Shown here piece by piece: positions 1-10,824 of a DNA stretch of 64,000 bases (the stretch's first letter is position 1; each line of letters opens with the position of its first letter). Source of the stretch: Vreelandella lionensis. GTDB taxonomy: Bacteria > Pseudomonadota > Gammaproteobacteria > Pseudomonadales > Halomonadaceae. Made by a program: the position numbers and the translations under genes. The notes under the pieces were generated by a model. That model ran no database searches, was not told the origin of the DNA, and worked only from the letters and a program-made list of their open reading frames with translations. The stretch spans positions 25,623 to 89,622 of the forward strand of contig NZ_MWVI01000035.1 in assembly GCF_002087295.1 (NCBI RefSeq), written 5' to 3'.

Positions 1-928
1 CAAACACAAACGGTACGTTCATACGCGAACGGTTAGGTACGGCGATAGGGTTACTGTAGAAGGCGCTGGCATCAATGGTAGCGTAAAGCTTTTGCGCTTT
101 GCGCTGATTCAGCGCATCCATTGCATCTAAGCCACCGATGTCATTTTTAAGCCATTGGAAAACCAAGCCCGATAGATACCAGGCATAAGTGGGCGGGGTG
201 TTCACCATAGAGCCCGCTTCCGCCAGCATTTGATAATCAAAAAGTGATGGAATCGTGCTAGGAGCTTTACCTAGCAGATCGTCACGTACGACCACGATGG
301 TTAACCCCGCCGGGCCGATATTTTTCTGCGCGCCAGCGTACACCACGCCAAAATCGCTGATATCAATCGGGCCAGAGAGAATATTCGACGACATATCGCA
401 CACCAGCGGCACGGCTGCACCGTCAGCGCGGGTTATCTGGGGCGTGTAATCAAACTCTAAACCGCCAATGGTTTCATTCGACGTGTAGTGCAGATAGGCC
501 GCGTCATTGGTGATTGATAATGACGCCTCATCAGGCACGGCAGTGTGACCATTAGCCTCGCTGCTGGCAGCCACATGGCAGTTGAAGCCAAGCCGCTTGG
601 CTTCACTTAACGCTTTCTTTCCCCAAATGCCTGTTTGGATAAAGTTAGCGCTACCGCCCTGGCCCAGTAAATTCATCGGCAGCATCGAGAACTGCATGCT
701 TGCGCCGCCCTGCAAGAAGAGCACTTGGTAATTGCTGGGAATTGCTAGCAGTTCACGAAGATCTGCCTCGGCACGTTCTGCAATGGCAATAAACTCATCA
801 CTACGATGGCTCATCTCCATCACAGACAAACCACGACCCTGATAGTCAAGCAATTCGTTACGCGCTCGCTCTAAAACGGCGGTTGGCAGGGCCGCAGGCC
901 CTGCACAAAAGTTATAATGACGTGTCAT
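1..928 (-). CDS. serC: Phosphoserine aminotransferase, partial (3' end beyond left edge)
   Basis: PLP-dependent transaminase that makes 3-phosphoserine from 3-phosphohydroxypyruvate (serine synthesis) and also acts in the PdxB pathway to pyridoxal phosphate. Reading leftwards from the ATG at 928, the frame stays open to base 1 and gives about 309 of the usual 360 residues. It starts [15 protein letters not shown] and has the family signatures [19 protein letters not shown] and the PLP-lysine region [11 protein letters not shown]; the last visible part is SRMNVPFVF. The start codon lies inside the end of gyrA (17-bp overlap), so the two genes are probably co-transcribed. The gyrA-serC order is common in gammaproteobacteria. 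The C-terminal 50 or so residues are outside the window. Identity is very secure. Confidence 0.95.
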   Translation of the reverse strand, partial: MTRHYNFCAGPAALPTAVLERARNELLDYQGRGLSVMEMSHRSDEFIAIAERAEADLRELLAIPSNYQVLFLQGGASMQFSMLPMNLLGQGGSANFIQTGIWGKKALSEAKRLGFNCHVAASSEANGHTAVPDEASLSITNDAAYLHYTSNETIGGLEFDYTPQITRADGAAVPLVCDMSSNILSGPIDISDFGVVYAGAQKNIGPAGLTIVVVRDDLLGKAPSTIPSLFDYQMLAEAGSMVNTPPTYAWYLSGLVFQWLKNDIGGLDAMDALNQRKAQKLYATIDASAFYSNPIAVPNRSRMNVPFVF

Positions 929-3611
929 CGGTTCCCGGTTCCTGTGCGCCATTGTCTGCGTCTGCTGGCTCGCCTGCCTCTAAAACATCGGACTCTTCAG
1001 GCTCATCAACGCGTACGGTTTTCACCAGCTTCTCTTCTTTACCCAAGCGAATCAGCATCACACCCTGAGTATTACGCGAAGTCGTTGACACCTCTTCCAC
1101 GCGAGTACGCACCAGCGTGCCGCGATCGGTAATCAGCATCATTTCGTCGCTGTCATACACCTGCATAGCGGCAACCAATGAGCCGTTACGCTCGCTGGTC
1201 TGCATCGCAATGACGCCCTGGCCGCCACGGCCGCGCAGCGGAAACTCCTCCAGTCGGGTGCGCTTGCCGTAGCCATTCTCACTGGCCGTCAGAATATAAA
1301 TCTGGCCTTCGCCCTGGGCTTGCTCCACCGCCTCTGCCTGCGCAGCTACCTCAGCGTCGGTATCGGCTTCGGCATCAATCTGCTGGCTCTTCGGAATAAT
1401 CAGACTGATAACTTCCGCATCGCCTGCCAAGCGCATACCACGTACGCCGCGAGCGGTACGGCCCATCGCGCGCACATTGCCCTCTTCAAAGCGAATCGCT
1501 TTGCCATTCGAGGAGAGCAGCATGGCGTGATCGGAACCCGATGTAATCGCAGCACCGACCAAGCGGTCACCCTCTTCCAGGTCAATCGCAATCAGGCCAA
1601 CGCTACGCGGGCGAGAGAACTGCTCAAGGCTGGTACGTTTGACCGTACCATTTGCGGTGGCGAAGAAAATGTAATGCTCAGGGTCATAATCCCGGACCGG
1701 GAGAATGGCATTCACCGATTCGCCCTCTTCCAGCGGCAGCATGTTCACCAAAGGCTTGCCACGAGAGCCGCGGCTTGCATTGGGCATTTCGTACACTTTC
1801 AGCCAATACACCTTGCCACGGTTAGAGAAGAGCAGCACGGTGTCGTGGGTCGAAGCCACGAGCAGGTGCTCGATGACGTCTTCGTCTTTCATGGACGTCG
1901 CCGACTTGCCGCGACCGCCACGACGCTGAGCCTGATAATCAGACAGCGGCTGAGTCTTCGCGTAACCAGAGCGGGACACGGTAACCACCATATCCTCTTC
2001 CGCGATTAGGTCTTCAATGGAAAGATCCAGGTGGCTGGCTTGGATTTCCGTGCGGCGGTCATCGCCGAACTGATCACGCACCGCGTGCAGCTCTTCACGG
2101 ATGACTTCCATCAGGCGGTCAGCGGAAGCCAGAATTTCGGTAAACTCGGCGATCTTCTCAAGAATCGAGAGGTACTCATCCAGCAGCTTCTCGGTTTCAA
2201 GCCCAGTAAGGCGGTGCAGGCGCAACTCAAGAATGGCCTGCGCCTGAGCGGGGGAAAGCCGATATTCGGTCGCTGACGGATTAAGACCAAAGCCTTCATC
2301 CAGATCCTCCGGCTTGCAGGAGGTCGCGCCAGCACGTTCCAACATCGCGGTTACCTGACCAGGCTTCCACACTTTCGCCAGCAGCTTTTCACGCGCTTCA
2401 GCGGCGTTAGGCGAGGCTTTAATCAGCTCAATGACTTCATCTATGTTCGAAATCGCGACGGCCAAACCTTCAAGCAGATGGCCACGCTCACGCGCTTTCT
2501 TAAGTTCATATAGCGTGCGCCGCGTCACCACTTCACGGCGGTGACGAATAAACGCTTCCAGCATCTCTTTGAGGTTCAACGTGCGGGGCTGGCCATTCTC
2601 CAGCGCCACCATGTTGATGCCGAATACGTTTTGCAGCTGCGTCTGGGCGAACAGATTATTGACGACCACTTCGCCGGACTCGCCGCGCTTGATCTCAATC
2701 ACCACGCGCAGGCCGTCTTTATCCGACTCATCGCGCAGCTCAGCAATGCCTTCGATTTTCTTCTCTTTAACCAGCTCGGCAATCTTCTCAATCAACCGGG
2801 CTTTGTTCACCTGATAAGGCAGCTCAGTGATGATAATGTGATCGCGGCCGGTTTTATCGTCGTGCTCAATGGTGTGGCAAGCGCGTACGTAAATGCGGCC
2901 TCGCCCTGTACGGTAAGCATCCAAGATGCCTGCACGTCCATTGATAATGCCGCCGGTAGGAAAATCCGGGCCGGGAATGTACTGCATCAGATCATCGACG
3001 GTTAAGGTGTAGTCGTCGATCAGTGCCAAGCAGCCGTCAATCACTTCCCGCATGTTATGAGGCGGAATATTGGTGGCCATACCAACGGCGATACCTGATG
3101 ACCCGTTAATTAACAGGTTAGGAACCTTGGTCGGCAGCACTTCAGGAATACGCTCGGTGCCGTCGTAGTTATCGACCCAATCGACCGTGTCTTTTTCTAG
3201 GTCAGCCAGCAGCTCGTGGGCTAGGCGCGACATACGCACCTCGGTGTAACGCATGGCCGCCGCGTTATCACCGTCGATGGAGCCAAAGTTACCTTGACCA
3301 TCGACCAGCACATGGCGCATGGAAAAGTGCTGAGCCATCCGTACGATGGTGTCATACACCGCACTGTCGCCGTGCGGGTGGTATTTACCGATGACATCGC
3401 CGACGACACGCGCCGACTTCTTGTACGGTTTATTCCAGTCATTGCCCAGTTCATGCATGGCAAACAGCACACGCCGGTGAACGGGCTTCAGGCCGTCGCG
3501 CACATCAGGTAGCGCGCGGCCGATAATGACACTCATCGCATAGTCGAGGTACGACTGTTTGAGCTCGTCTTCAATATTGACGGGCAAGATTTCTCTGGCG
3601 ATGTCACCCAT
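912..3611 (-). CDS. gyrA: DNA gyrase subunit A
   Basis: Breakage-reunion subunit of the A2B2 type II topoisomerase that introduces negative supercoils. 899 residues, normal length. The N-terminal winged-helix/tower part carries the catalytic tyrosine Tyr122 in the AAMRYTEVR motif. The quinolone-resistance region reads [10 protein letters not shown] with Ser83 and Asp87 (E. coli numbering fits directly), so there is no common quinolone-resistance substitution. The GyrA box QRRGGRGK marks the start of the C-terminal DNA-wrapping beta-pinwheel, which ends in an acidic tail (DEPEESD onwards), as is usual. The frame is intact, unlike several neighbouring core genes. Its stop overlaps the serC start. 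Long reading frames on the opposite strand here (for example 1320-2009) are shadows. Confidence 0.98.
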   Translation of the reverse strand: MGDIAREILPVNIEDELKQSYLDYAMSVIIGRALPDVRDGLKPVHRRVLFAMHELGNDWNKPYKKSARVVGDVIGKYHPHGDSAVYDTIVRMAQHFSMRHVLVDGQGNFGSIDGDNAAAMRYTEVRMSRLAHELLADLEKDTVDWVDNYDGTERIPEVLPTKVPNLLINGSSGIAVGMATNIPPHNMREVIDGCLALIDDYTLTVDDLMQYIPGPDFPTGGIINGRAGILDAYRTGRGRIYVRACHTIEHDDKTGRDHIIITELPYQVNKARLIEKIAELVKEKKIEGIAELRDESDKDGLRVVIEIKRGESGEVVVNNLFAQTQLQNVFGINMVALENGQPRTLNLKEMLEAFIRHRREVVTRRTLYELKKARERGHLLEGLAVAISNIDEVIELIKASPNAAEAREKLLAKVWKPGQVTAMLERAGATSCKPEDLDEGFGLNPSATEYRLSPAQAQAILELRLHRLTGLETEKLLDEYLSILEKIAEFTEILASADRLMEVIREELHAVRDQFGDDRRTEIQASHLDLSIEDLIAEEDMVVTVSRSGYAKTQPLSDYQAQRRGGRGKSATSMKDEDVIEHLLVASTHDTVLLFSNRGKVYWLKVYEMPNASRGSRGKPLVNMLPLEEGESVNAILPVRDYDPEHYIFFATANGTVKRTSLEQFSRPRSVGLIAIDLEEGDRLVGAAITSGSDHAMLLSSNGKAIRFEEGNVRAMGRTARGVRGMRLAGDAEVISLIIPKSQQIDAEADTDAEVAAQAEAVEQAQGEGQIYILTASENGYGKRTRLEEFPLRGRGGQGVIAMQTSERNGSLVAAMQVYDSDEMMLITDRGTLVRTRVEEVSTTSRNTQGVMLIRLGKEEKLVKTVRVDEPEESDVLEAGEPADADNGAQEPGTDDTSL

Positions 3612-3668
3612 GAAAGTCAGATCCTTTGCACTGCATTGGCACTGCGAGAGTTGAAAGCGCTTGAAAAT

Positions 3669-3708
3669 GCCGCCTTTCGTCGTACGAGACTGAGTACATG
3701 AAGGCGGC
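3669..3708 (-). terminator. Possible terminator hairpin downstream of the thioesterase gene
   Basis: GCCGCCTT at 3669-3676 pairs with AAGGCGGC at 3701-3708, with a 24-nt loop. On the minus strand it is followed by ATTTTC. It lies between the thioesterase stop and gyrA, where a terminator would separate the two units. The large loop and short T-tract make it weak. Confidence 0.4.
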
Positions 3709-3776
3709 GCGCAGATACCGTGACATCATACCACTGCATGCGCATCAAGGGCAGTCGGTGACACCGCCATTGCCAT

Positions 3777-4211
3777 TTAGGCCGTAAACGCCTCTTTGGG
3801 CACGATCAGTCCCCGCAGCACGTCGCGCACCTCACCTTCGATGGCGGCGGCTTTATTGGCCTTCACATCCAGCAGCACGAAGGTGAGGTCTGCCTTGGCA
3901 ACCAAGGTGCCATCTGCACGCACGATACGGTGGTGGCAAAGAGCACTACGCTCACCAACGTCGACGATGCCCGTTAATACCTGCAAATCATCACCCTGGA
4001 CGGCCGCCGCGCGATAGTCGATGTTTAAATTAACCACCACGAATGCCCGCCCAGCGCTGTGAAGCTGCTGGATAAGCCGAGGGTGCTCATCGAAGAATGC
4101 CCAGCGCCCCTCCTCCATAAACTCCAGATAACGCGCGTTGTTGACATGACCATAGCCATCTAGGTGGTAACCACGGACCCGCATACTGACGTGGGAAATC
4201 GACTCAGACAT
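3777..4211 (-). CDS. fadM: FadM-like long-chain acyl-CoA thioesterase (hot-dog fold)
   Basis: Hydrolyses acyl-CoA to free fatty acid and CoA; E. coli FadM (YbaW) is the thioesterase III induced with beta-oxidation. The protein is 144 residues from the ATG at 4211. That start was chosen because GAGAGG precedes it at good spacing, whereas the upstream in-frame ATG has no such site. The sequence matches FadM over its whole length: VRGYHLDGYGHVNNARYLEF contains the catalytic Asp of the 4HBT family, and FVVVNLNIDYRAA and LTFVLLDVKANKA align with the later strands. The 4HBT superfamily is broad, so YbgC-like alternatives exist, but the similarity to FadM is specific. Substrate is inferred. Confidence 0.8.
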   Translation of the reverse strand: MSESISHVSMRVRGYHLDGYGHVNNARYLEFMEEGRWAFFDEHPRLIQQLHSAGRAFVVVNLNIDYRAAAVQGDDLQVLTGIVDVGERSALCHHRIVRADGTLVAKADLTFVLLDVKANKAAAIEGEVRDVLRGLIVPKEAFTA

Positions 4212-4377
4212 AGCAACCTCTCTATTCACTCTTTACAAAATGGGCAAGGAATCATTAATACTCTGCAAATCAAACACAAGTTTTAAACTCGTGCAACAGC
4301 AAGTCGCTGCACCAAGGTGCTGGTAGGAAAGGCCGCGTTTCGACATAATGTGCCACCTTTTTCATAGGATCGGTGAC

Positions 4378-5316
4378 ATGTGGTTTAAGCACCTGCATTT
4401 ATATCGCCTACACGGCGCTCCCGAGCTAGATAGCCAAACTCTGGCCAACGCATGGGATGAGCACGCGGCCAAGCCGCTAGGCAATGCGGATGCACGCCGC
4501 TTAGGCTGGACAGCGCCTGCGGGGCGGCTAGGTGGCGACCAGCGTCTGCATGAAATTCAGGGGCACCGCTTACTCTCTGCCCTACGCCAAGAGCGCCTGC
4601 TTCCCGCGTCGGTTGTCAAAGAAGAAGTCGACGAAAAAGTCGCCGACATCGAGGCCAGTGAGGGACGCAAAGTCACGCGCAAGGAAAAGACCGCGCTGAA
4701 AGAGCAGGTCACCGAAGAACTCATGCCCCGCGCCTTTGTCCGCAGCCAGAAAATTGACTTATGGTGGGACACTAAGCGCCAGCTCATTGGCGTTAATGCT
4801 AGCTCGCGCACCCGAGCAGAAGATGTATTGGACCTGCTGCGTGAGACACTCGGCAGCTTAAAAGCTACGCCACTGAGCAGCCAAACATTGCCGATACGCG
4901 CCATGACTACCTGGTTAGGCGACCCATCTAGCCGCCCAAGCGACCTACAGCTCGGCGACCAAGTGGAACTCAAGGCAAAAGGCGACGATGGCGTGCTACG
5001 CGCACGGCAAGTTGACCTAGACAGCGATGAAATTCAGCAGCTACTTGAGAGCGGACGCCAGGCCAGCAAACTGGCGATCAGCTTGGAAGGCCGCCTAAGC
5101 TTTGTGCTACATGACGATTTAGCGCTGAAGTCGCTGCGCTTTGGCGACGCACTGATTGAAGAAGCCGACCATGCCGACGACGGCGATGATGCGCTAGCCC
5201 GCCTGGAAACCGACTTTATTCTGATGGCCCAAGCGCTTTCTGACGATGTTACCCGCCTGCTGGAATGGCTTGGTGGCGAAACTCAGCGGGAACCGACGGC
5301 TCAGCAAGATACCTAA
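4378..5316 (+). CDS. rdgC: Recombination-associated protein RdgC
   Basis: Ring-shaped dimeric DNA-binding protein that coats duplex DNA and restrains RecA filament formation; it becomes important when replication restart is defective. The protein is 312 residues from the ATG at 4378, with AGGATCGGTG just upstream; an upstream in-frame ATG at 4348 adds ten residues with no support. It aligns end to end with E. coli RdgC: MWFKHLHLYRL at the N-terminus, LPRAF-like segment MPRAFVRSQ, ASSRTRAEDVLDLLRE, SDEIQQLLESGRQASKLAI and the C-terminal ETDFILMAQALSDDV...EWLGGE. It appears monocistronic. Confident. Confidence 0.95.
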   Translation: MWFKHLHLYRLHGAPELDSQTLANAWDEHAAKPLGNADARRLGWTAPAGRLGGDQRLHEIQGHRLLSALRQERLLPASVVKEEVDEKVADIEASEGRKVTRKEKTALKEQVTEELMPRAFVRSQKIDLWWDTKRQLIGVNASSRTRAEDVLDLLRETLGSLKATPLSSQTLPIRAMTTWLGDPSSRPSDLQLGDQVELKAKGDDGVLRARQVDLDSDEIQQLLESGRQASKLAISLEGRLSFVLHDDLALKSLRFGDALIEEADHADDGDDALARLETDFILMAQALSDDVTRLLEWLGGETQREPTAQQDT

Positions 5317-5374
5317 CGCTCTATATTTTAAGCCGCAGCAACCCGATTATTTTTGCTTATATCCAACGGATCGC

Positions 5375-6556
5375 ATGACTCATCACAATAACGCACCCAA
5401 CACTGACACCACCAACGACCCATGGGCAGACATTCGCCCCTATATGGATCATGAGGTGGCCGATGTTCTTGAACGGCTCTCTCACGATAGTGAACTGCTT
5501 GACGCGCTTACCCGCTTTAGGCTGCCGCGCATGGCCAAATGGGCGCCGCCCGTAGCGCGAGCCCTGGCAGGCCACGCCATTCGCCGTGAAGTAAAGGGTG
5601 TTACCAGCGTTCGCGAATTTCAAATGCGCATTGCAAGCTATATGGAGCGCATGATCCGCACCACCACGGATGCCTTTGAGGTCTCGGGATTAGACAAACT
5701 CGACGACAACAGCGCTTATCTATTTATCGGCAATCATCGCGATATCTCGCTGGACCCCGCCTTTGTTAATTACGCGCTTTACCAGGCAGGCCGAGATACG
5801 GTACGTATTGCGATTGGCGACAACTTGCTGAAAAAGCCCTATGTAACCGACCTGATGCGGCTGAACAAAAGCTTTATTGTGCCGCGGAGCGCACGCGGAA
5901 AGCGGGCCATGTTGGCCGCTTATCAGCAGCTGTCGTCTTACATTCGCCACTCGATTACCGAAGACAATCACTCTATCTGGATGGCCCAGCGCGAAGGTCG
6001 TGCTAAAAACGGCATTGACCGCACCGACCCCGCCATTATCAAAATGCTCACGATGGCAAAGCGCCATGCAGAGCGAGATATGGTCTTTGGCGATGCCATT
6101 GCCGAGCTGAAGCTCGTTCCTGTATCGATTAGCTACGAGTACGATCCCTGCGACTTGCAAAAAGCCCAGGAACTGCATGATATCGCCACCCAGGGTAGCT
6201 ACGCCAAGAGTGAGTTTGAAGACATCCGCTCAATTGTTTCTGGCATTACCGGCTCTAAAGGCCGCGTTCAGCTAAAATTTGGTACGCCGGTGGGTGCTGA
6301 TATGGCGACACCTGACGAAGTGGCCGCTGAAATTGACCGCCAGGTGATTGGTGGTTACCGCCTCTTTCCCAGCCACTATCTGGCGCTTGAAGCGTTGGGT
6401 GAATCGCCGGAGCTGGTCGCTCGTAAGTCTATTACCCGTCAAGACCGGGAGCGATTCAAAGCACGACTGGCAAGTGTTCCAGACGAGTTGCAACCTTACT
6501 GGCTGGAGCAGTATGCCAACCCGGTGAAACATAAGGCGGGGCGACTCAGCGTATAA
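5375..6556 (+). CDS. Glycerolipid acyltransferase family protein (PlsC-like)
   Basis: Probable acyl transfer to a glycerophosphate-type acceptor in phospholipid synthesis. 393 residues from the ATG at 5375; a longer frame from 5246 would overlap rdgC and lacks support. The acyltransferase HX4D motif is NHRDISLD, inside YLFIGNHRDISLDPAFVNYA. A second block, WMAQREGRAKNGIDRTDPAI, fits the acceptor-binding motif (EGxR-like). There is no obvious N-terminal membrane anchor, unlike classical PlsC, so it belongs to a longer, probably peripheral subgroup usually annotated as 1-acyl-sn-glycerol-3-phosphate acyltransferase. The exact acceptor cannot be read from sequence. It follows rdgC by 58 bp and could be co-transcribed with it. 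Confidence 0.8.
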   Translation: MTHHNNAPNTDTTNDPWADIRPYMDHEVADVLERLSHDSELLDALTRFRLPRMAKWAPPVARALAGHAIRREVKGVTSVREFQMRIASYMERMIRTTTDAFEVSGLDKLDDNSAYLFIGNHRDISLDPAFVNYALYQAGRDTVRIAIGDNLLKKPYVTDLMRLNKSFIVPRSARGKRAMLAAYQQLSSYIRHSITEDNHSIWMAQREGRAKNGIDRTDPAIIKMLTMAKRHAERDMVFGDAIAELKLVPVSISYEYDPCDLQKAQELHDIATQGSYAKSEFEDIRSIVSGITGSKGRVQLKFGTPVGADMATPDEVAAEIDRQVIGGYRLFPSHYLALEALGESPELVARKSITRQDRERFKARLASVPDELQPYWLEQYANPVKHKAGRLSV

Positions 6557-6691
6557 AGGCTTACATGCAGCGGCTTACCTAGTTAAGCGTAATGATCAAC
6601 GCATGCTCGCAGCTCGAAAAAGTGCTATGGTCAAGGCATTCATTGGTCTCGCTTGGTAGCTTCATCAGGCGCGGTCTTAAGGAGACTCTCT

Positions 6692-6973
6692 ATGTCCGCA
6701 TCAGAAATTCAAAAAACACGTATTATCAACGAGCTACGCGGCTTTATTCGCAAGCTTCTGCAAGACCCTAAAATTCTAGAGCAGTCGCTGGCTATTGCAC
6801 GCCAGCAAATGATTGAAGGCAGTAGTCCCGCCGTGATGGCACGTATTGCCAATGAGATTTCAGATACCACCAGTGTGCATATTCCTGAAGACCCGGCAGA
6901 GCACTCGGAAGCAGACAAGCTATTTTTAGAATTGCTGCGTGAAGTAGTTCAAGAAGAGCAAGCGCTCTACTAG
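6692..6973 (+). CDS. Conserved small protein of unknown function
   Basis: 93 residues from the ATG at 6692, which has AAGGAG 8 nt upstream (an in-frame start at 6653 has none). The protein is acidic, without membrane segments or signal peptide and apparently all helical: IQKTRIINELRGFIRKLL, then two further amphipathic helices and an acidic C-terminus (FLELLREVVQEEQALY). I do not recognise the family. It has a good ribosome site, coding-like composition and a terminator after it, so it is very likely a real gene. It lies alone between the acyltransferase and metG. Confidence 0.75.
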   Translation: MSASEIQKTRIINELRGFIRKLLQDPKILEQSLAIARQQMIEGSSPAVMARIANEISDTTSVHIPEDPAEHSEADKLFLELLREVVQEEQALY

Positions 6974-7022
6974 TCTGTCAGGCTGAGCCTCTGGCTATTT
7001 GTATGCATTAACATGACATTAC

Positions 7023-7056
7023 CGGCGAAGCACCTCCCCTTCGCCGTCTTTATTTG
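7023..7056 (+). terminator. Rho-independent terminator upstream of metG
   Basis: CGGCGAAG (7023-7030) pairs perfectly with CTTCGCCG (7039-7046) around an 8-nt loop, followed by TCTTTATTT. It ends the transcript of the small gene before metG. Confidence 0.8.
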
Positions 7057-7084
7057 TACTGCCTAACCGGAATTATCACTCACC

Positions 7085-9120
7085 ATGTCCAATACTGCCC
7101 CGCGCAACATTCTGGTGACGAGCGCCCTTCCCTATGCCAATGGCGCTATTCACTTAGGCCACCTGCTTGAGTACATCCAAACGGATATCTGGGTACGCTT
7201 CCAAAAGAGCCGTGGCCAGCAGTGTTACTACGTTTGTGCTGACGATGCTCACGGCACCGCGATTATGCTGCGTGCCGAGCAGGAAGGCATTTCCCCTGAA
7301 GCACTGATTGAACGCGTTTCCCAAGACCACCAGGAAGATTTCGCCCGCTTTGGCGTGGGGTTCGATAACTACCCCCCCCCCCACTCGGATGAGAACCGCT
7401 ACTTCAGCTAGTTGATCTACACCCGCCTGCGCGATAAAGGCCATATTGCCACTCGCGATATCGAGCAGATGTTCGACCCGCAGAACGGTCTGTTTCTAGC
7501 CGATCGCTTCATCAAAGGCACCTGCCCGAAGTGCCACGCGGTCGATCAGTACGGCGATAACTGCGAAAAGTGCGGCGCAACCTACACACCTGCGGACCTG
7601 ATCAATCCAGTTTCCGCCATCTCCGGTGCCACGCCCGAAGTACGCAGCTCCACGCACTACTTCTTCAAACTGCCGGACTTCGCCGACTTCCTGCAGCAGT
7701 GGATCAATGATGGCCACGTACAGCCACAAATCCGCAATAAGCTAATGGAGTGGTTTGAGTCTGGCTTTAACGAGTGGGATATTTCCCGCGATGCGCCCTA
7801 CTTTGGTTTTGAGATTCCCGATGCGCCCGGCAAATACTTCTATGTATGGCTAGACGCCCCCATCGGCTATCTCGCCAGCTTTAAAAACCTCTGCGAGCGC
7901 GAAGGTATTGATTTCGATCGCTTCTGGGAAAAAGACTCAGACGCGGAGGTCTACCACTTCATTGGTAAAGACATCGTCTATTTCCACGCGCTGTTCTGGC
8001 CTGCCATGCTCCACGGTGCTGATTTGCGCACCCCCACGGCGGTAAACTGCCACGGCTTTTTGACCGTCGATGGTGCGAAGATGCCGAAATCGCGCGGCAC
8101 CTTCATCAAGGCTGCCACTTACGCTGAACATCTCAACCCCGAGTACCTGCGTTACTACTTTGCCGCCAAGCTCACCTCCAAGGTGGATGATCTTGACCTA
8201 AATCTTGAAGACTTCGCTGCCCGAGTGAATTCAGATCTCGTCGGTAAGGTCGTGAACATTGCCAGTCGCTGTGCCGGTTTTGTCAAAAAACTCGGGGGCG
8301 GCACCCTCTCTGAGCACTGTGCCGAGCCGCAGATGGTTGCCCGCTTTATCGCTGCCGGTGACGACATTGCCGCCGACTTTGAAGCGCGTGAGTTTAGCCG
8401 CGCCATGCGCAAAATTATGGAATTGGCCGATGAAGCCAATACCTATATCGCTGAAAAAGAGCCCTGGGCACTTGCCAAGCAGGATGGTCGCGATCAAGAA
8501 GTACTGGAAATCTGCTCGGTGGGTATCAACCTATTCCGCCAGCTCATGGTGTATCTGGCACCGGTGGTGCCCACCATGGCAGAGCAAGCCCGTGAGTTTA
8601 TAAATATTGACACTCTTGATTGGGAAAGCCGTGGTAATGTGCTGGTCAACCACCCGATCAACAAATTCAAACCGCTGATGACCCGAGTTGAACGGGACAA
8701 AATCGATGCCATGATCGACGCATCAAAAGAGGATCTGGTAGAAGAGCAGAAGCTAAAAAACACCCCGAAAGGCCCGCTAGCAGACGAGCCAATCGCGGAT
8801 GAAATTAGCTTTGATGAGTTTGCCAAGGTTGACCTGCGCATTGCTCGGATTGCCAAAGCACAATATGTCGAGGGTGCTGACAAGCTACTACAGCTTACCC
8901 TGGATTTGGGTGGCGAAACCCGCAACGTCTTCTCTGGCATTCGTTCTGCGTACTCTCCAGAAGCCCTGGAAGGCCGCCTGACGGTGATGGTCGCCAACTT
9001 GGCGCCCCGCAAGATGCGCTTTGGTGTATCCGAAAGCATGGTGCTTGCTTCAGCGAATAAAGAGGGTATTTATCTGCTTCGCCGGATGCTGGCGCCGAGC
9101 CGGGTCAGCGTGTAACGTAA
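7085..9120 (+). pseudogene. metG: Methionyl-tRNA synthetase, broken as given (in-frame stop and 3' frameshift)
   Basis: Charges tRNA-Met with methionine; essential. The frame opens [20 protein letters not shown] with the HIGH signature as HLGH. It has the zinc knuckle [17 protein letters not shown], the catalytic core, and a C-terminal tRNA-binding dimerisation domain ([14 protein letters not shown]). Four anomalies: an 11-base C run at about 7372-7382 gives Pro-Pro-Pro where relatives have YST- or HST-like residues before HS(D/E)EN; codon 109 is TAG (7409-7411) where Glu is expected in YFSELIY; the KMSKS loop reads KMPKS (Pro at 8084-8086); and a one-base deletion near 9079 scrambles the last residues (restoring a T gives [15 protein letters not shown] ending at 9120). 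Because the gene is essential and the lesions cluster, sequence error is the likeliest cause. The broken halves are 7085-7411 and 7412-9115. Confidence 0.93.
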
Positions 9121-9138
9121 CGCCGCCATTCACGGATG

Positions 9139-9175
9139 AAAGGGGCAAGGCGAACAGCCTGCCCCTTTTGTTTTT
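9139..9175 (+). terminator. Rho-independent terminator after metG
   Basis: AAAGGGGCA at 9139-9147 pairs with TGCCCCTTT at 9160-9168, extended by AGG/CCT with a small bulge, followed by TGTTTTT. Confidence 0.85.
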
Positions 9176-9234
9176 AGGCTACTTTCATTTAGACCCATTA
9201 ATGGCCGTCATAAACATCAATACGAGTTTGCTCT

Positions 9235-10824
9235 ATGGGCCAGCGCCTCTCTCTATCATTGCGTTTTCGTTTCTTTGCCGTATTAGGCGGGTTATTAATC
9301 GTCGCAATGATAGCGCTCGCGGTCATCAGCAAATGGTTGATTTTCCCAGCGCTACAGGCTGAAGAACACACCGCCGTGCAGCGCGAACTAGATCGGGCTG
9401 AGCGCAGCCTAATGCTCAATCAAGAGAGCCTGCTCGCCCAGGCACGGGACTGGGCGAACTGGGATGATAGCTACCAGTTTCTTGAAGGTAGCAACCCTCG
9501 CTATACCGAGGTCAACTTTAGCCAGCAGATGTTTGAAGACATGAACTACCACCTTATGGCGTTTTTTACCCTAGCAGGCGATGTTCATTTCTTGGCGGGG
9601 CTTGATCCAGTTACCCGTCGCTATCAAACCTGTACCGCAGCCGTTAACCGCTGTGGATGGATGGCCCCTTGGGTCGAGACGATGCAATCAGCCATCGCAA
9701 ACCAGGTTGACCCGATAACGCTTTATATCGAACAGTGGCCCGCCATCGTGGCGGCTAGCCAAATTTTACGTACCGATGAGAGCGGCCCACCCAACGGCTG
9801 GCTGTTTAAAGTCCGAGCCATGGATGATGCCTGGCTTGAGCGCATGGCCGATTACACCGGGCTCCCCATATCGCTCAACGTCACACCCTACAACGCTGCA
9901 AAGGCTACCGAACTCACGTTTTCGGGCGACCAAGCCCGAGCATCACAGCAGTTTCCCGCCTTGGGAACGAACGAGGCTGTGTCGCTGGAGATCGAGTTAA
10001 ATCGCGTGCAGTACCTCGCAAGCCTCGCCACCTTTCGCTACATCCTGCTCTGGACAGCCGGTTTGATGCTGCTTGTCATTGGCATGGTGCTATTACTGCT
10101 CGAGCGAATGGTGCTGAAGCCACTGCGCCAGCTCACCGCGTTCACACAGTCTGCGGGCCAGCTTAATGACAGTAATGGTTTAACCCAACGTCGCGATGAA
10201 ATCGGTATCCTATCCAGAGCCTTTTCAGAACAGCTCAGCTGCCAACAGCAGCTCAATGCGGAACTGCTCCGCATGTCGACCCATGACTCACTGACGGAGC
10301 TTCCCAACCGGCGGTTATTCGATCAGCGCTTAACCTTAGCGGTGAGCCAAGCCAGTGCAGACAGTGAACCACTGGCCGTCATGATGCTGGATATCGATCA
10401 CTTCAAACTCTACAACGACTATTATGGCCATCAGAAAGGAGACGAGTGCTTACAGCAAGTGGCGACGGCGCTGCATGGCATAGCCAACCAACATGACTTT
10501 CTTATTGCTCGTACCGGTGGAGAGGAGTTTAGCGCGCTGCTGCCAGGTATTACCCCGAAAGAGGCTACCGAATTTGCCAATGCGCTGATTGAGGCAGTCG
10601 ACCAGCTTATGCTGCCCCACACCACGTCACCTGTTAGCCGCTATGTCACCATTAGCTTAGGCATCGGTATGCTAGAAGATAGTGAAACATCATTGCCAAG
10701 CGCAGTTATGGGCACCGCTGACCAAGCACTGTATTTAGCCAAAGCCAGCGGCCGCCACTGCATGGCTCTCTACAAGCCCCCTCTAGCCAGCCACCCTATT
10801 TCTAAGCAAAATACGCCGTCATGA
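9235..10824 (+). CDS. Diguanylate cyclase with CHASE4 sensor domain
   Basis: Membrane enzyme expected to make c-di-GMP from two GTP in response to a periplasmic signal. 529 residues: transmembrane helix 1 at about 11-32; periplasmic CHASE4 domain with the hallmark [11 protein letters not shown]; helix 2 at about 268-292; a HAMP-like linker ([16 protein letters not shown]); then a C-terminal GGDEF domain. The active-site loop is GGEEF beginning at residue 428, preceded by [19 protein letters not shown], so it should be active. The RxxD inhibitory site five residues before GGEEF is not present, so product feedback through that site is not expected. Its TGA overlaps the rsxA ATG (ATGA at 10821-10824), making it the first gene of the Rnf operon and translationally coupled to it. 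The signal is unknown. Confidence 0.92.
   Translation: MGQRLSLSLRFRFFAVLGGLLIVAMIALAVISKWLIFPALQAEEHTAVQRELDRAERSLMLNQESLLAQARDWANWDDSYQFLEGSNPRYTEVNFSQQMFEDMNYHLMAFFTLAGDVHFLAGLDPVTRRYQTCTAAVNRCGWMAPWVETMQSAIANQVDPITLYIEQWPAIVAASQILRTDESGPPNGWLFKVRAMDDAWLERMADYTGLPISLNVTPYNAAKATELTFSGDQARASQQFPALGTNEAVSLEIELNRVQYLASLATFRYILLWTAGLMLLVIGMVLLLLERMVLKPLRQLTAFTQSAGQLNDSNGLTQRRDEIGILSRAFSEQLSCQQQLNAELLRMSTHDSLTELPNRRLFDQRLTLAVSQASADSEPLAVMMLDIDHFKLYNDYYGHQKGDECLQQVATALHGIANQHDFLIARTGGEEFSALLPGITPKEATEFANALIEAVDQLMLPHTTSPVSRYVTISLGIGMLEDSETSLPSAVMGTADQALYLAKASGRHCMALYKPPLASHPISKQNTPS

Noticed and set aside
1320..2009. 229-codon plus-strand frame inside gyrA
   Set aside because: Complete overlap with a highly conserved gene on the other strand; low-complexity translation with no family likeness. 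A shadow of gyrA codon bias.
7372..7382. Poly-C tract as a phase-variation switch in metG
   Set aside because: A contingency switch in an essential synthetase is implausible; the frame is preserved across the tract, and nearby stop and indel point to sequence error.
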